A stretch of 64,000 nt of DNA, from positions 132,866,671-132,930,670 of the forward strand of contig OY992540.1 in the NCBI GenBank assembly GCA_963921195.1, given 5' to 3'. The notes below the pieces were generated by a model. That model worked only from the letters and a program-made list of their open reading frames with translations, was not told the DNA's origin and did no database searches. This DNA is from Pegoplata infirma (lineage: Eukaryota > Arthropoda > Insecta > Diptera > Anthomyiidae). Shown here piece by piece: positions 33,122 through 43,529 of this stretch. Position 1 is the stretch's first letter; the number at the start of each line of letters is the position of its first letter. The translations under genes and the position numbers were made by a program.

Positions 33122-33278
33122 AACGCAAGACATTTTTTTTTATATTTTTGAAAAATCAAAAAGTTTGGTGGAAATTTTTCCAAAAATCCAAAATTTAAAT
33201 TGAAAGGCGCCCGGTTTAAAATGATTGGATTTGGCTCAAATTAAGTTTATATGAATGCCTGTCTTAAGCTCTATAATA

Positions 33279-33872
33279 CACAGAAAAAAATAAAAAAAAA
33301 TTTTGAGTAAATTTTTAATACTATTGAGTAAAAAATTACTCAATTTTCCTCCAGTAAACGATTTAATAGTATTGAGTAAACATTTAATAAAAAATTATTA
33401 AATGCTTTATAAAAAATTTGATTAAATTATTAATTCACACAATTAAATCTTTACTTAAAATTTTTTAATATTTTTAAGTAACTTTTTAATTGTGTTAAGT
33501 AAAAATTTACTCAAAATGTATCAAATTATTTTTTTTAAAAGTTTAAAAAGTTTAAATTTTTTTTTTTCCAAAAAAAATGCTTTTACAAACTTTACCAAAT
33601 ATACTTATGTCTTCAAGACAAAGTAAAATTTTATAAAGATGATTTCAAACTTTCATATACATATACAAAAAACAATAAACTAAATGAGAATTCAAAACAC
33701 CAAGAGAAAAAAATAAAAAAAATATTAAATTTGTATTAAATTATTTACTCAAATTTTATTTTCAATTTTTGAGTAAATTTTTAATTGCGTCAATTAAAAA
33801 ATTACTCAAATTTGTTTTAAAAAATTAAACAAGTGATTACTCAAATTTGTTTCCTCCATATTTTTTTCTGTG
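33279..33872. mobile_element. TA-flanked MITE, CACAGAAAAAAATA ends, copy 2
   Basis: A 594-bp near-identical sister of the element at 27638-28236, with the same 14-bp inverted ends and TA flanks. Differences are a few single bases and A or T run lengths. Confidence 0.95.
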
Positions 33873-34119
33873 TAGGATCAAGGGAAAATTTTGAGATTTA
33901 AAAAAAAAATTCTTTAACGTAGGGGAAAACACATTTTTTAAATTTTCTTTTTTATTATTAAAAATCCAATTTTTTTTTTTAAATTTCAAAAATCCGAAAC
34001 TTTGATCGGTAGACACCACGGGTAAATTTTATCCGATTTTCTTCAAATTTTTACGCCTAGGTGGATAAAAATTTGCCCGGAAGTTCAAATTGACAAAATT
34101 TCTGTATAAATCGTTGCAA

Positions 34120-34603
34120 CAATAAATTGAACACTTAGAGCTTTAAAATCGACTCAGAATTGCGACCTGAAGAAAAGAATTGCAAAAAATTTTTATTTTA
34201 TCCCACTGTGCGACGGCTCTTGATTTTCGAATCGAACCCCTATCCCACAAGACTTTATTGTTGTTTTTATTGTCTTCCATTTAAAATTTTACGAGTGTAC
34301 GAATTTGTATTTCTGCTCTATGTAGCAGCAAAGAAAAAGCACGTCTTATTTTCGATGATTTTTTTTTTTTATTTTGGACTCGTTTGTTGTTGTATGTTTT
34401 GTATGATTGTTGCTGGCTTGATCACCTTCTTTTCAGTTACCAAACAACAACGACAACGACAACAACATCAGCAACAACAACATGAAAAATTAAGGCGCGC
34501 TTATATGTTCACATTTCGGTTTTATATCGATGTTGTTGCTTTTATTCCTGCAGAGATTTTAATATCGTACGAAAAATTAAAAAAATAGATTTTTAAACCA
34601 TTA
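34120..34603. other. Intronic sequence with a CAA repeat and an open frame
   Basis: A frame of 142 codons runs from 34160 to 34588. Most of it is F/L/Y-rich chance sequence. After TTCTTTTCAG at 34427-34436, which resembles a splice acceptor, the frame reads VTKQQRQRQQHQQQQHEKLR from a CAACAACGA-type repeat at 34441-34483. This could be a glutamine-rich exon end or a microsatellite in frame by chance. The region has no known repeat family. Confidence 0.3.
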
Positions 34604-34605
34604 TA

Positions 34606-35484
34606 CACTCAAAAAAATACGTTAGTAGATTTACTAATTTTTTTTTGCTAATGCTAGTTAGCTAACTTTCAGCAAATTTTTAGTTGAGATTAGCATGTTA
34701 GCAAAAAATTCTTGTAAACTTCATTTAGCACATTAGCAATTTTAAACAAACGTTGAACTAATTTCTTTTGCTAAGATTTGAAATTGAGTTGACAACATTT
34801 TGACAAGATTTTTTGCTAACATTAGCAAAAATAAATGGTAAATTTTTTTTTATTTTCAGAAAACTTAAAATGGCTCTATCTCGGAAACTAAGCCAGATAG
34901 AGCAAAATGGAGGGCATTTTTGGTTCTTAGAATCTCCATACTTTCGCGGGTCCTCTTCACATGTGTGCACCCTAATGGGCCCTAACTTTGGATCCAAAAA
35001 AGTTAGCATTCCCGAAAATTTTAAAATGCTCATATCTCGGTAAATATTGCCGACACAACAAAAAGTCCAAAAGCATTTTTGTAGCCCTCAATACGTAGAA
35101 CAAGACCGCAAAATAGTCAAAAGCTCTCCGAGTAATATTTTTGAAGTTATCGAGTTTTTTAATTCTCAAGACCCCAGTGGTCCCCTTTAATCACGTATCT
35201 CAAAAACTAAGCAAGGTAGAGCGAAACGGACACAAATTTTGGATCAAAAACTATGACGATTTTTAAGGAACCCAACTAGGTCTAGGCCCATCGGACCTGG
35301 ACCTATCGGGTCCGAACCCAATGGGGTCCTCAAATGTGTCAAAAAAAAAAATTTTTTGTTAACTAATTATTGGCAAAACATTTTTGCTAACTTTAGCAAA
35401 AAAATTGTGGGTTCAAAATCAGCAAATTTTCTTGTAGGTTTACAAGCTATTTTTGCTAACATTACAGTTTTTTTTTTTTGAGTG
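34606..35484. mobile_element. TA-flanked MITE, CACTCAAAA ends, interior of TTTTGCTAA words
   Basis: Left CACTCAAAAAAATACGTTAG and right CAGTTTTTTTTTTTTGAGTG lie between TA dinucleotides. The outer parts repeat TTTTTGCTAA and TTAGCAAA. A family E core (about 34860-35340, with CCTAATGGGCCCTAACTTTG) is embedded. Confidence 0.85.
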
Positions 35485-35486
35485 TA

Positions 35487-35754
35487 CTACACGAGTCTTG
35501 TCTCAGTTTTTTTTTTTGTTTGTTTTTATTGTTGTGGCTTATTTTTGGTTTGGGCTGTTTGGTTTGTTTTCTGGTTTTCATTATTATTGTTGTTATAGCT
35601 GCTGATATGTTAACCCGCTTTTTTTATTGTTGTTATAGTAGTTAGTTTTGGTTTTTGGGAAAAAGTCATTTCGTAAGATTTGCTAGTAAGGTTAGATGGA
35701 CCGTCCGAGATAAGCGAAGACGATTGAAGAACCTATAATCCATTACGTTACACA
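35487..35754. other. T-rich intronic sequence
   Basis: TTGTTGTTATAG occurs twice in T/G-rich sequence. No gene or mobile element is recognised. Confidence 0.4.
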
Positions 35755-37804
35755 TAGGGTGTTCAATTAATCGGGTTTTTTTATTGTTCGATTAAACGAT
35801 TAATCGACATTTGCAATTTTTAAATTATTCGATTAAACGAATAAAATTTTAAAATTGTTCGATTAATCGAATAATTACAAATTCATAAATTTTCTAAATT
35901 ACAAAAATTTTTTTCGACAATTTTAGAAAAAATTGGTACTGAAGTAAATAAACAATATTAATTACAAGTATTTTAACATTTTAATAACAACAAAAAAACA
36001 AAACAAAATTAAAATCATTTCGAAATGTGTCAAAATTTAATGGTGTTTTCTTTTCTAAAAAGAAATGTTTGCCTTTTTAGGGTATACATTTTAACTCACA
36101 CTGGAATAGAACACAACATGCAGCCATATTCTGCACTCTTTTTTGAACAGCTGTTTTGAGAAAAGAACACAGAAAAAGTCAGCTGCTAAATAAGGCAATT
36201 TCAATCCCGTTATTTTTTACTGGGCAAAAAGTGCAACTTTTTTGCACTTTATAGGGCAGACATTTTTAAAAAACAACACGATATCCTTTAAAAGTTTTGG
36301 AATTTTTTATAGAAAAAACACAAAAACGTCATTTTCGGGGCGAAATGCAAAAGAAATGCAAATATTTTGTCGGTAAAGGAAACACCAAAAGTCTTCTGCT
36401 AATTTGTTTGAGAAAATTAAAAAAAAAAAAATAGTTTTGGAGGTTAGAATTCATAAACAATTTTTTTGCCAAATTTATATGGATTACCGATATCACAAAA
36501 ATTTTTATATTTATTATCTGACTACATTTCGGAAAATCTTAAATAAAAAATATTTTGTGTTGAGCGTATTAATAAAATTTGTATTTTGTTTCATAATTTA
36601 GTGCATTTTTGCCCAAAACTCGAAACTTTGACGGATTTTAGTGCGGTCATACATTTAACCGATTTCGCCCAAAATTTTATCAGGTACTTATTTAAGTCGT
36701 TTAGCAAATCCAAGATTTAGGAGCAGCGAAAATTAGAAAAAAAAAGTTAAAATAAGGACCTCTCAATAAAATATGACTGTTTTTTTGTTTTTAATTCCAA
36801 CGGCCACATACACACATTTGGTTTGTTTATTGTACTTAAAAAAACTTGTAAAAAATTCATTGGCGTAGGAAGCCAACATTTCTGGGGGGGCTAAAGCCCC
36901 CCTAGATTTTTTATAATTTTTTGGTATTTTTTTTTTTAATAGAAAAACCCAGACCTATTCCTGAAGCGTTCCCTTTAACATGATCTAGGTGTCCTAGAAA
37001 CGAATGCCCCCCGATAGCGGTTAAAAATTCATATTTTTTTTTTTAAATTTTGATTCTGTAGATTTTTCGGAAATTTATAACTCCTAGATATGTTTTGAAA
37101 ATGAAAGATTTTTAATGTTTTTCCTATAGTAAAATCATTAGATTACTATGATTTTTTTCAAGAAAAAGTTCTGATGATTGCAAAAGTTGATGATTATTAG
37201 GCAAAATTCTCAGATTCTTTCTTTCAATAACTTTTGTCTATAAAAAAACCCCTTAGAATTTAGAAACTTTTTTAAATCAAAGAAGTTAAAATGTTTTCCT
37301 GAAGGTAAAACCCTAAGATTCGGTAAAGTTTTTATTACTGACAAAAACATCAGATTCATATAAAAAACTTTTTTCAATAATTCAGACTATTTTTCAATGG
37401 GAAAAACTATTAGATCTTATATAATAATCATTACGAGTCCTTAAGACTCATTGAATAATCATAACGAGTCCTAAAGACTCATTACATATTATTATTATTT
37501 ATTGTTGCAAAAATTAATGAAATCATTAAATTATTAAAAAAAAAATTGTGAATGATTAAAATTCTGGGGGGGGGGCTAAAATTATTCTGGGGGGGGGGCT
37601 AAGCCCCCCCCAGACAGGGCTATCTACGCCTATGAAAAAATTGTACATATTTCCAGAAAACTCATACATAATTATTATTCGATTAATCGGCATATATTCT
37701 TCGATTAATCCTTTAATCGAAATTACCAATTTTAAATTAATCGAAATTAATTCGTCTAAAATTGTTCGATTAATCGAACAAAAATTAATCGACTGAACAC
37801 CCTA
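35755..37804. mobile_element. hAT-type element, near-perfect 8-bp duplication GTTAC(A/G)CA, CGATTAAT ends
   Basis: Inverted ends TAGGGTGTTCAATTAATCG and GACTGAACACCCTA are flanked by GTTACACA (35747-35754) and GTTACGCA (37805-37812). Subterminal TTCGATTAATCG words are iterated. The inner part has short ORFs but no transposase motif. A second hAT at 36858-37634 is nested. Confidence 0.85.
36858..37634. mobile_element. hAT-type MITE, 8-bp duplication AAAAAATT, G-run ends
   Basis: Inverted ends CATTGGCGTAGGAAGCC and complement-like GGCTATCTACGCCTATG are followed inward by TCTGGGGGGGCTAA and flanked by perfect AAAAAATT (36850-36857 and 37635-37642). The interior carries decayed 35-bp satellite-like words (CTCAGATTCTTTC, CTATAAAAAAAC). 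Confidence 0.9.
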
Positions 37805-37812
37805 GTTACGCA

Positions 37813-38170
37813 ATCACAAGAAGCAGCATTTGCATCCGCTAATATCCTAACCTCAATTTCGAAGTTATCGCAACTGATATTGGTTGCCACACACGTACAC
37901 AATCTCAATTCGTTTGTGATAGCCACAATGTGGTTGTGACAACCGAATGAGTGGTTGCGACTTTCTTAGAATATTTGCGGTCGTTTCAATAGAAAGAAGA
38001 GGAAGAATAATGAGAACTACCAGTTATAAATATGTCCTTAACCACTCCAATTTTGTTATTTGATATCCGCGCATTTCCAAAATTGAAAAAAATTATCGGT
38101 TTAGGCTTTAATACTTAAATTTGAAATTTAATATAGAAATTCAGAAAATTTTTTATAAAAAAGTTTCTAA
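37813..38170. mobile_element. Possible LTR remnant
   Basis: Up to 37980 the segment iterates GGTTGTGACAACCGAATG-like words shared with 55080-55270. The part just before 38171 ends TTCTAAACA, which could be an LTR 3' CA terminus next to the primer-binding-like site. There is no second LTR or internal coding region here. Confidence 0.3.
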
Positions 38171-38175
38171 ACAAA

Positions 38176-38193
38176 TGGCGCCCAAGCAGGGAC
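38176..38193 (+). other. tRNA-Lys-type primer-binding site remnant
   Basis: TGGCGCCCAAGCAGGGAC is 18 bases and matches 16 of 18 positions of the classic primer-binding site complementary to tRNA-Lys, which starts TGGCGCC. It lies two bases after a possible LTR-ending CA. No gag or pol follows; sequence passes directly into an antisense RNase H fragment. Confidence 0.4.
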
Positions 38194-38269
38194 TGGATTT
38201 TCTATAAAACATCTCCATAAACTATTTATTAATACATACAAATAAAATGACTTTAGGATAGGTTAGGGT

Positions 38270-38785
38270 GGCGGTGCCAGATCGGCACTCCGCATAAACC
38301 AATTGGTCCATAACGATATCACAAATCTTTTTCTGCTTATAGACGTAAACTGAATAAATTGACCTTTATATCGAATTGCTTTAAACTTTTCAGGTCTATA
38401 GTCGTAATTTCCTCCAAAGTCTGGAATTGTGAACTCCTTAAAATTGATAGTCGAGCTCGTGCCAAAACCGGGCAGTGAAACAAGATATATTCAATGGTCT
38501 CCTTAACGCCTGGTGTCTCGTGTTTTTGGGCATGTTTCCCGACCATACAGTGTCAACATACGACATTCTATTCTCGAGACTGAAAGTAAGAATTTTTTCA
38601 TGGCCACAAAATTCTGATTATACGACTTGTACCAATTGCCCTCGGTTTTCGATTTTCGAAACTTATGGCGGTACCTATGCCATCTGCTCCAAGTTTCGCG
38701 AATTCATCTACTTTCTCCTTTCCTTTAATTCCTTCGTGTTCTGGTACCCATATGGTAACTTTATTACTAAAGCATACACTCAAAA
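38270..38785 (-). pseudogene. Antisense RNase H C-terminal fragment of a second non-LTR family
   Basis: On the minus strand, 38783 to about 38640 reads KVTIWVPEHEGIKGKEK then VDEFAKLGADG. This is the last RNase H motif, where WVPGHxGIxGNExAD is expected: G is replaced by E and AD by VD. After a frame break, 38546-38337 reads ETIEYILFHCPVLARARLSI, then ILRSSQFQTLEEI, the cysteine/histidine-bearing C-terminal tail. It differs in sequence from the RNase H copies at 250, 19515 and 41480. The N-terminal half is absent: the fragment ends at about 38770 where CACTCAAAAAATT begins. Confidence 0.8.
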
Positions 38786-39005
38786 AATTATGTCATTAAC
38801 TGTTTGTAGTTTATTTAAAAAGTTTTACGTTTTGTCGTTTTCGAAGAAAAAACATTTGTTCAATGTTCAGTTTTTTTAAATGAATATTTATGTTCTTTGT
38901 TTCAAAAATAACAACATAAAACACAAAGACTTTCATTAGCATTCAATTTTTAAAGTCATTTAGTTTTGTTCTATAAGTAAGAATAAGTGATTCTTCTTTA
39001 CTATT
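38779..39005. mobile_element. Possible left end of a TA-type MITE
   Basis: CACTCAAAAAATTATG follows TA (38777-38778) at the edge of the RNase H fragment, like the CACTCAAAA termini elsewhere. I found no matching right end before 40470, so the extent is unknown. Confidence 0.35.
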
Positions 39006-39885
39006 TATAAAAGGTACTTTTTATAAAAGGTACTTTTTATAAAAGGTACTTTTTATAAAAGGTACTTTTTATAAAAGGTACTTTTTATAAAAGGTACTTT
39101 TTATAAAAGGTACTTTTTATAAAAGGTACTTTTTATAAAAGGTACTTTTTATAAAAGGTACTTTTTATAAAAGGTACTTTTTATAAAAGGTACTTTTTAT
39201 AAGAGGTACTTTTTATAAAAGGTACTTTTTATAAAAGGTACTTTTTATAAAAGATACTTTTTATAAAAGATACTTTTTATATAAGTTACTTTTTATATAA
39301 GTTACTTTTTATAAAAGATACTTTTTATAAAAGGTACTTTTTATAAAAGGTACTTTTTATAAAAGGTACTTTTTTTAAAAGGTACTTTTATAAAAGGTAC
39401 TTTTTATAAAAGGTACTTTTTATAAAAGGTACTTTTTATAAAAGGTACTTTTTATAAAAGGTACTTTTTATAAAAGGTACTTTTTATAAAAGGCACTTTT
39501 TATAAAAGGTACTTTTTATAAAAGGTACTTTTTATAAAAGGTACTTTTTATAAAAGGTACTTTTTATAAAAGGTACTTTTTATAAAAGGTACTTTTTATA
39601 AAAGGTTTATGAAAGGTTCTTTTTATAAAAAGTACTTTTTAAAAAAAGGCACTTTTTATAAAAGGTACTTTTTATAAAAGGTACGTTTTATAAAAAGTAC
39701 GTTTTATAAAAGGTACTTTTAATAAAAGGTAGTTTTTAAAAAAGGTACTTTTTATAAAAGGTACTTTTTATAAAAGGTACTTTTTATAAAATGTACTTTT
39801 TATAAAAGGTACTTTTTATAAAAGGTACTTTTTATAAAAGGTACTTTATATAGAAGGTACTCTTTATAAAAGGAAAAGAAATACA
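39006..39885. repeat. 16-bp minisatellite ACTTTTTATAAAAGGT
   Basis: About fifty-five copies of a 16-bp unit, ACTTTTTATAAAAGGT. The first fifteen or so are identical. Sporadic variants (AAGAGGT, ATAAGTT, AAGATAC) fall in the middle and right part. Each unit contains the palindrome TTTTATAAAA. Confidence 0.97.
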
Positions 39886-39914
39886 TACATTATATTGCTA
39901 ATTACTAATTTTAA

Positions 39915-39942
39915 ATTATTTTCTTTCTCTTTTTAGGTAAGT
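39915..39942 (+). promoter_or_regulatory. Putative recursive splice (ratchet) site
   Basis: A pyrimidine tract TTTTCTTTCTCTTTTTAG (39919-39936) is joined directly to GTAAGT (39937-39942). An acceptor fused to a consensus donor with no exon between them is the hallmark of recursive splice sites in long fly introns. It lies on the same strand as the exon at 10315-10423, about 29.5 kb downstream. A GTAAGA at 40009 could act as an alternative donor. Confidence 0.5.
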
Positions 39943-40469
39943 ACCATGGAACCCAAATGGATTTAAAAATACTCTTTTATCGATTACAAAGGGATAAAAC
40001 GTAAGAACATTTTAAGTATTTTACTGAACAAAGTTATTTTATTTAAAAAATCAATACAATACTTAAATAATAATTCTTAATAAGTTACTAAAAATCTAGA
40101 AATGCAATGGAAGCAATATCCATTTTAAATTGAAAGATAATGCGGATTTAACATATCTGAAAGCTCAGACATGTGTCAAAAAAGTAATCGTCATTCATAT
40201 GGTAATTTTTAGAGTCGTATTCTATGAAAATATTTGAAAATAGGACTAAAATATCCCATAAAAATAGAAGGAAATAGTGGGTTAAAGAAAAGAACCGCCA
40301 TCAAATTTCGGTAACGACATCTATTAAAGTCATAAGTCTTCGCAGCAGATCTTATACATTTTTTACTTTTTTCAAACGCGTTTGAAAAAAAAACTTGAGT
40401 GGGCCAGACAAAAAAAAACAAAAACTAATATTTCAGAACCCTTCGAGTGTTTGGTTTTATTAATACATA
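39943..40469. other. Intronic sequence without a supported gene
   Basis: The segment near 40335-40400 (CAGCAGATCTTATACATTTT and CAAACGCGTTTG) is homologous to part of the hAT at 43998-45255 (near 44560-44620). The rest matches nothing else in the window. Confidence 0.4.
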
Positions 40470-41038
40470 CACACAAAAACTTATTGGCTAAAAATGTTTA
40501 ATTAAATCTATTGATCAACAAAATTTACATGAGTTAATCAATAGTGGTATTCAGAGTCTTGCTTGCCAGCCCTGGCACTGGTAGTAAAAGAGCACTTTTT
40601 TAAATTACTTTTCAAAATACATGTATTTTTTGAAAGAAGTACTCTTTTGCTACATTGCCAGGGCTGGCAACAAGACTCTGAATACCTCTAATGTTTCGAT
40701 TAAAATTTTTGTTAGTTTTATTAACTGTCGAATTATAAATTGTCAATATGCCAGATTTTTTTTTTTTCACTTTAATTTATTGGAATACATTAATTAAAAA
40801 ATAATCGGGTTTTACTTTTTTTATTGTTAGCAACATATTAAATCAATCATTATTTTGATTGACTATAAATAAAAAATTAATCAAATTTGTGATCAAAATC
40901 GAAAAAATGTTTGATTGAAAAAATATTCAATTAATCACCTACAATTTGATGATTGGTATAACAATTTTCTGTATTGGTGGAATTTCAATAAAAAAATTGA
41001 TTGAATCCGCGTTTTTGTTGATTAAAATTCTTTCTGTG
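40470..41038. mobile_element. TA-flanked MITE, CACA-A ends, TTGATTAAT words
   Basis: Left CACACAAAAACTTATTGG and right AAAATTCTTTCTGTG are weak inverts flanked by TA. The interior repeats AATTAATCAA and TTGATTGA words. A separate inverted-repeat insert sits at 40544-40688. Confidence 0.6.
40544..40688. mobile_element. Small inverted-repeat element with GGTATTCAGAGTCTTG ends
   Basis: GGTATTCAGAGTCTTG plus a nearby TTGCCAGCCCTGGCA at the left are matched by complementary sequence at the right, giving arms of about 30 bp around a loop of about 85 bp. The loop arms also pair (AAAGAGCACTTTTTTAAAT with GAAAGAAGTACTCTTTTGCT, imperfectly). Confidence 0.75.
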
Positions 41039-41479
41039 TAGGATACTTAATTTGTTTTTGTCCTACTCAAGACTCACTCGGCGACCCCAAATCCGTGCAC
41101 AGTGTAATTTAAGTTCCTTTTGTTAAAAAGAGTAAACATATAACCCGCGATTTTTGTCAGAAACGCTACATGCCAAAACACATGGATTCTAAGGTCTGTT
41201 ATAAGACCACGGAAGAACTGTTTGCCTTAGTTCCTGATGGTAAACAAACTTTTGTAAAGCTTCGAAAATGTTATTTTTCGACATACAATAAATCCGAATA
41301 AAACACTATACAGAAATATTAGGACATTGCTGAAGACAATGTTTGGTAGTTTAAACTTTTCTGCAGAACAATTTTCAGAGTTTTCTTATAGAAAAATTTC
41401 AGAGTTTTCCTATAAAAAAATTCAAAGATTCCGGGACTCGTTTCTGCTAAAATCAGCTAATTTCCAAAATCAGCTAATT
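41039..41479. other. Unassigned sequence
   Basis: It contains a few 35-bp-satellite-like words near 41380-41430 (CTTATAGAAAAATTTCAGAG). No gene is recognised. Confidence 0.4.
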
Positions 41480-42560
41480 AAATCCACTCCAGAGGCATAC
41501 CAATGGAATGTCAGATTAAAACAGTGTTTACCAGGCAAATATGATGCTGGCAATAAAGGAAGTGGTTGATTCGTTGATTTTCAATATTCCGACAGTCAAG
41601 TCCCATCTATTCCGCAGCATGTCAAGTCCCAGAAGTCAATATTTCTGAAAACTAGATCTTCTCTTTAAATCAGATGACCAAGTAGTTTGACCTAAGATTT
41701 ATATGTGTTCCAAAGCACATACAATTGCCAAACCGATAAGCTTGCAAGACTGGGAACTACCTTACAGGTTCCAACGGAAATGGAATGTATTGGTATGCCT
41801 CTAGAAACTTCCAAGCAAAATCTAGAGTTTGTTCCGCGACGGAGACTAATCAGAAATTAGCTCATGGATGGACGTTTGAGACTGCACGACAGATTTGACC
41901 CTCTCTTAATCAGTAGCCTACAAGTAAACTGATATCGCTTCCAAGAGGAGAGATTTCGATAGTGGTTGCTGTAATTATCACACATTGCCTTATAGAGCAG
42001 GTTTTACATTATCACACTTCGAATAATGGATTTTGTATAATTTACTTTTTTTGAAATGTATAACGTATCAGAAAATATTTTGAAATTTTTCAAAAAATAA
42101 TTTGCTTTCGACTTTTCAATTTTATTGTGTTTACTTAAAATTAAAACAAAATTAAATAAATTGAGAAAAGAAAATTAATGTTTTTTTGTGTTTTGCATAA
42201 CTTTTGAATAAAAATGGCAACGGATAATACTTTGTAATTATACAATTTTTAATGTGTTTTCGTTTGAATAATACATTTCTACACACAAAGAATAATAATG
42301 TAAAGGTCCTTTAAAAAAGTACGCAGAGCAGTTGCATATGCCGTCAAATGACTTTTGCCGGAGTTTCATGGATGATGAGGAGTTGAACACATTATTTGCT
42401 CTTGCCCGGGACTTTCTGATCAAAGACTTGCTTCACTGGGGTCGAGGAAGCTAACTGATCATTCTGATTTGTTGGATGTCAAAATTCCATATCTTAGGGG
42501 TTTTTAAAGGAGATCCAATCGGTTCAACGGCAGGGACTATTAGAGGAACCCCACAGACAT
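41480..42560 (+). pseudogene. RNase H domain fragment of a non-LTR retrotransposon, copy 3
   Basis: The nucleotide sequence follows copies 1 and 2: GCTGGCAATAAAGGAAGTGG (41533 region), AAGCTTGCAAGACTGGGAAC (41740 region), and the C-terminal GTCAAATGACTTTTGCCGGA with GAACACATTATTTGCTCTTG. Frames are broken at short intervals and the first RNase H motif is missing. An insert of about 310 bp (about 41998-42310) with AGGTTTTACATTAT at the left and complementary ATAATGTAAAGGTCC at the right separates the last two blocks. The 3' tail keeps GGAGATCCAATCGGTTC. Unlike copy 1 it has no MITE at the HFICP position, so it shows the empty site for the insertion at 955-1630. Confidence 0.75.
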
Positions 42561-42944
42561 TTTCGTTTGTGTATACTTTTCCTCTTATCTAATTATATAT
42601 TGACAGTCTTAAATGAAATCACAGAGTGTTGTGGAGGGGGAATACGACACACTTGCACACTCATACACTCATTTACTTAAAAAGGCAAGACGAGAAGTTG
42701 TTAGGCCAGTTTTAGTTGATTTTTTTTTCAGTATTTTTCAAGCCGTATTCAAAACAGACATGTTCGTTTAGCTGTATGTAAGTAAGTTAGGTTTGGTTAG
42801 TAGTTTTATACAATATTTTTTTTTTTCTTATTCTGTGTTCAGCTTGATTTGTATTCATTTCATTTTCGTATCTTTATAAGTTTTTTCCAAGCATACTCAT
42901 GTCAAAGATACGTAATTTTATTTTTTCTACACTCAATTTAGCGG
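42561..42944. other. Intronic sequence without recognised elements
   Basis: T-rich sequence, with a CACTTGCACACTCATACACT run. No gene or repeat is recognised. Confidence 0.4.
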
Positions 42945-43529
42945 CATACATAAGTTTGTCATTCTGGTTGTAACTTATCGAAATATCGGTCGTGGAATCC
43001 ACAAAGTATATACACGTATTATTGATCATTAATCGATTCTATGACATTCTAGCGATGTCCGTCTGATTGTTGAAATGGAGATCACGGCCAAACTAATACA
43101 CAGATTTGACTGTTGTAACTTTCCGAGTAAAAATGTTTAGATATATTCTTATATATTACATCTTATCAGAGATTTGAAAGATCAGTACTGATCCGATATT
43201 TGAAAGATCAGTACTGATCCACGATTTGAAAGATCAGTACTGATGCGTGATTTGAAAGATCACTACTGATCCGAAAAATGGATCGCTAAGATTAGATCTG
43301 TTTTAGTTGGACGGATACAATGTCATCCGAAAAAAAGGTTTATGTAGTTAGATAAACCCATTTTTCGGATGAAATTGTATCCAATCTTAGCGATCCATTT
43401 TTCGGATCAGTGCTGATCCTTCACATTTTAACTTGGGTTAACATATTTACTTGTTGTTGCTTCGAGAAGTTTGGTATTGCATTTGAGCGATATCGCTTTA
43501 GAGGTTCAAAAGTTACGAACACAAAAGGA
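42945..43529 (-). mobile_element. DINE-1/Helentron-like family A, inverted copy
   Basis: In reverse orientation: AAGTTTGTCATTCTGGTTGT, CGAAATATCGG, TTCTAGCGATGTCCGTCTG, and after an insertion TTGGTATTGCATTTGAGCG and GGTTCAAAAGTTACGAAC. The direct copy at 43530 starts where this one stops. An insert at about 43083-43437 carries palindromic repeats. Confidence 0.6.
43083..43437. repeat. Insert with palindromic tandem repeats and an inverted pair
   Basis: Four units of about 32 bp contain GATTTGAAAGATCAGTACTG; each has the perfect palindrome GATCAGTACTGATC (one unit mutated). Next, GATCCGAAAAATGGATCGCT at 43266-43285 is inverted at about 43388-43410, with ACAATGTCATCCGAAAAA and its inverse between them. 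The block can fold into a nested hairpin. Confidence 0.75.

Larger units (their letters stand above)
30831..34110 (+). mobile_element. Repeat core (family D) broken by four inserts
   Basis: CCCGGCGATCAAAGTTT near 32075 and, in reverse, AAACTTTGATCGG near 33993 match the core of the family at 49132-49625. Words such as AAATGGCGATATCTCGAAAA (32581) are shared with related repeats. Inserts at 30974, 31261, 32669 and 33279 break it up. It is non-coding. Boundaries are approximate. Confidence 0.45.

Noticed and set aside
39006..39885. A row of TATA-box promoters
   Set aside because: TATAAAA occurs because it is part of the 16-bp unit; there is no downstream start context or gene.
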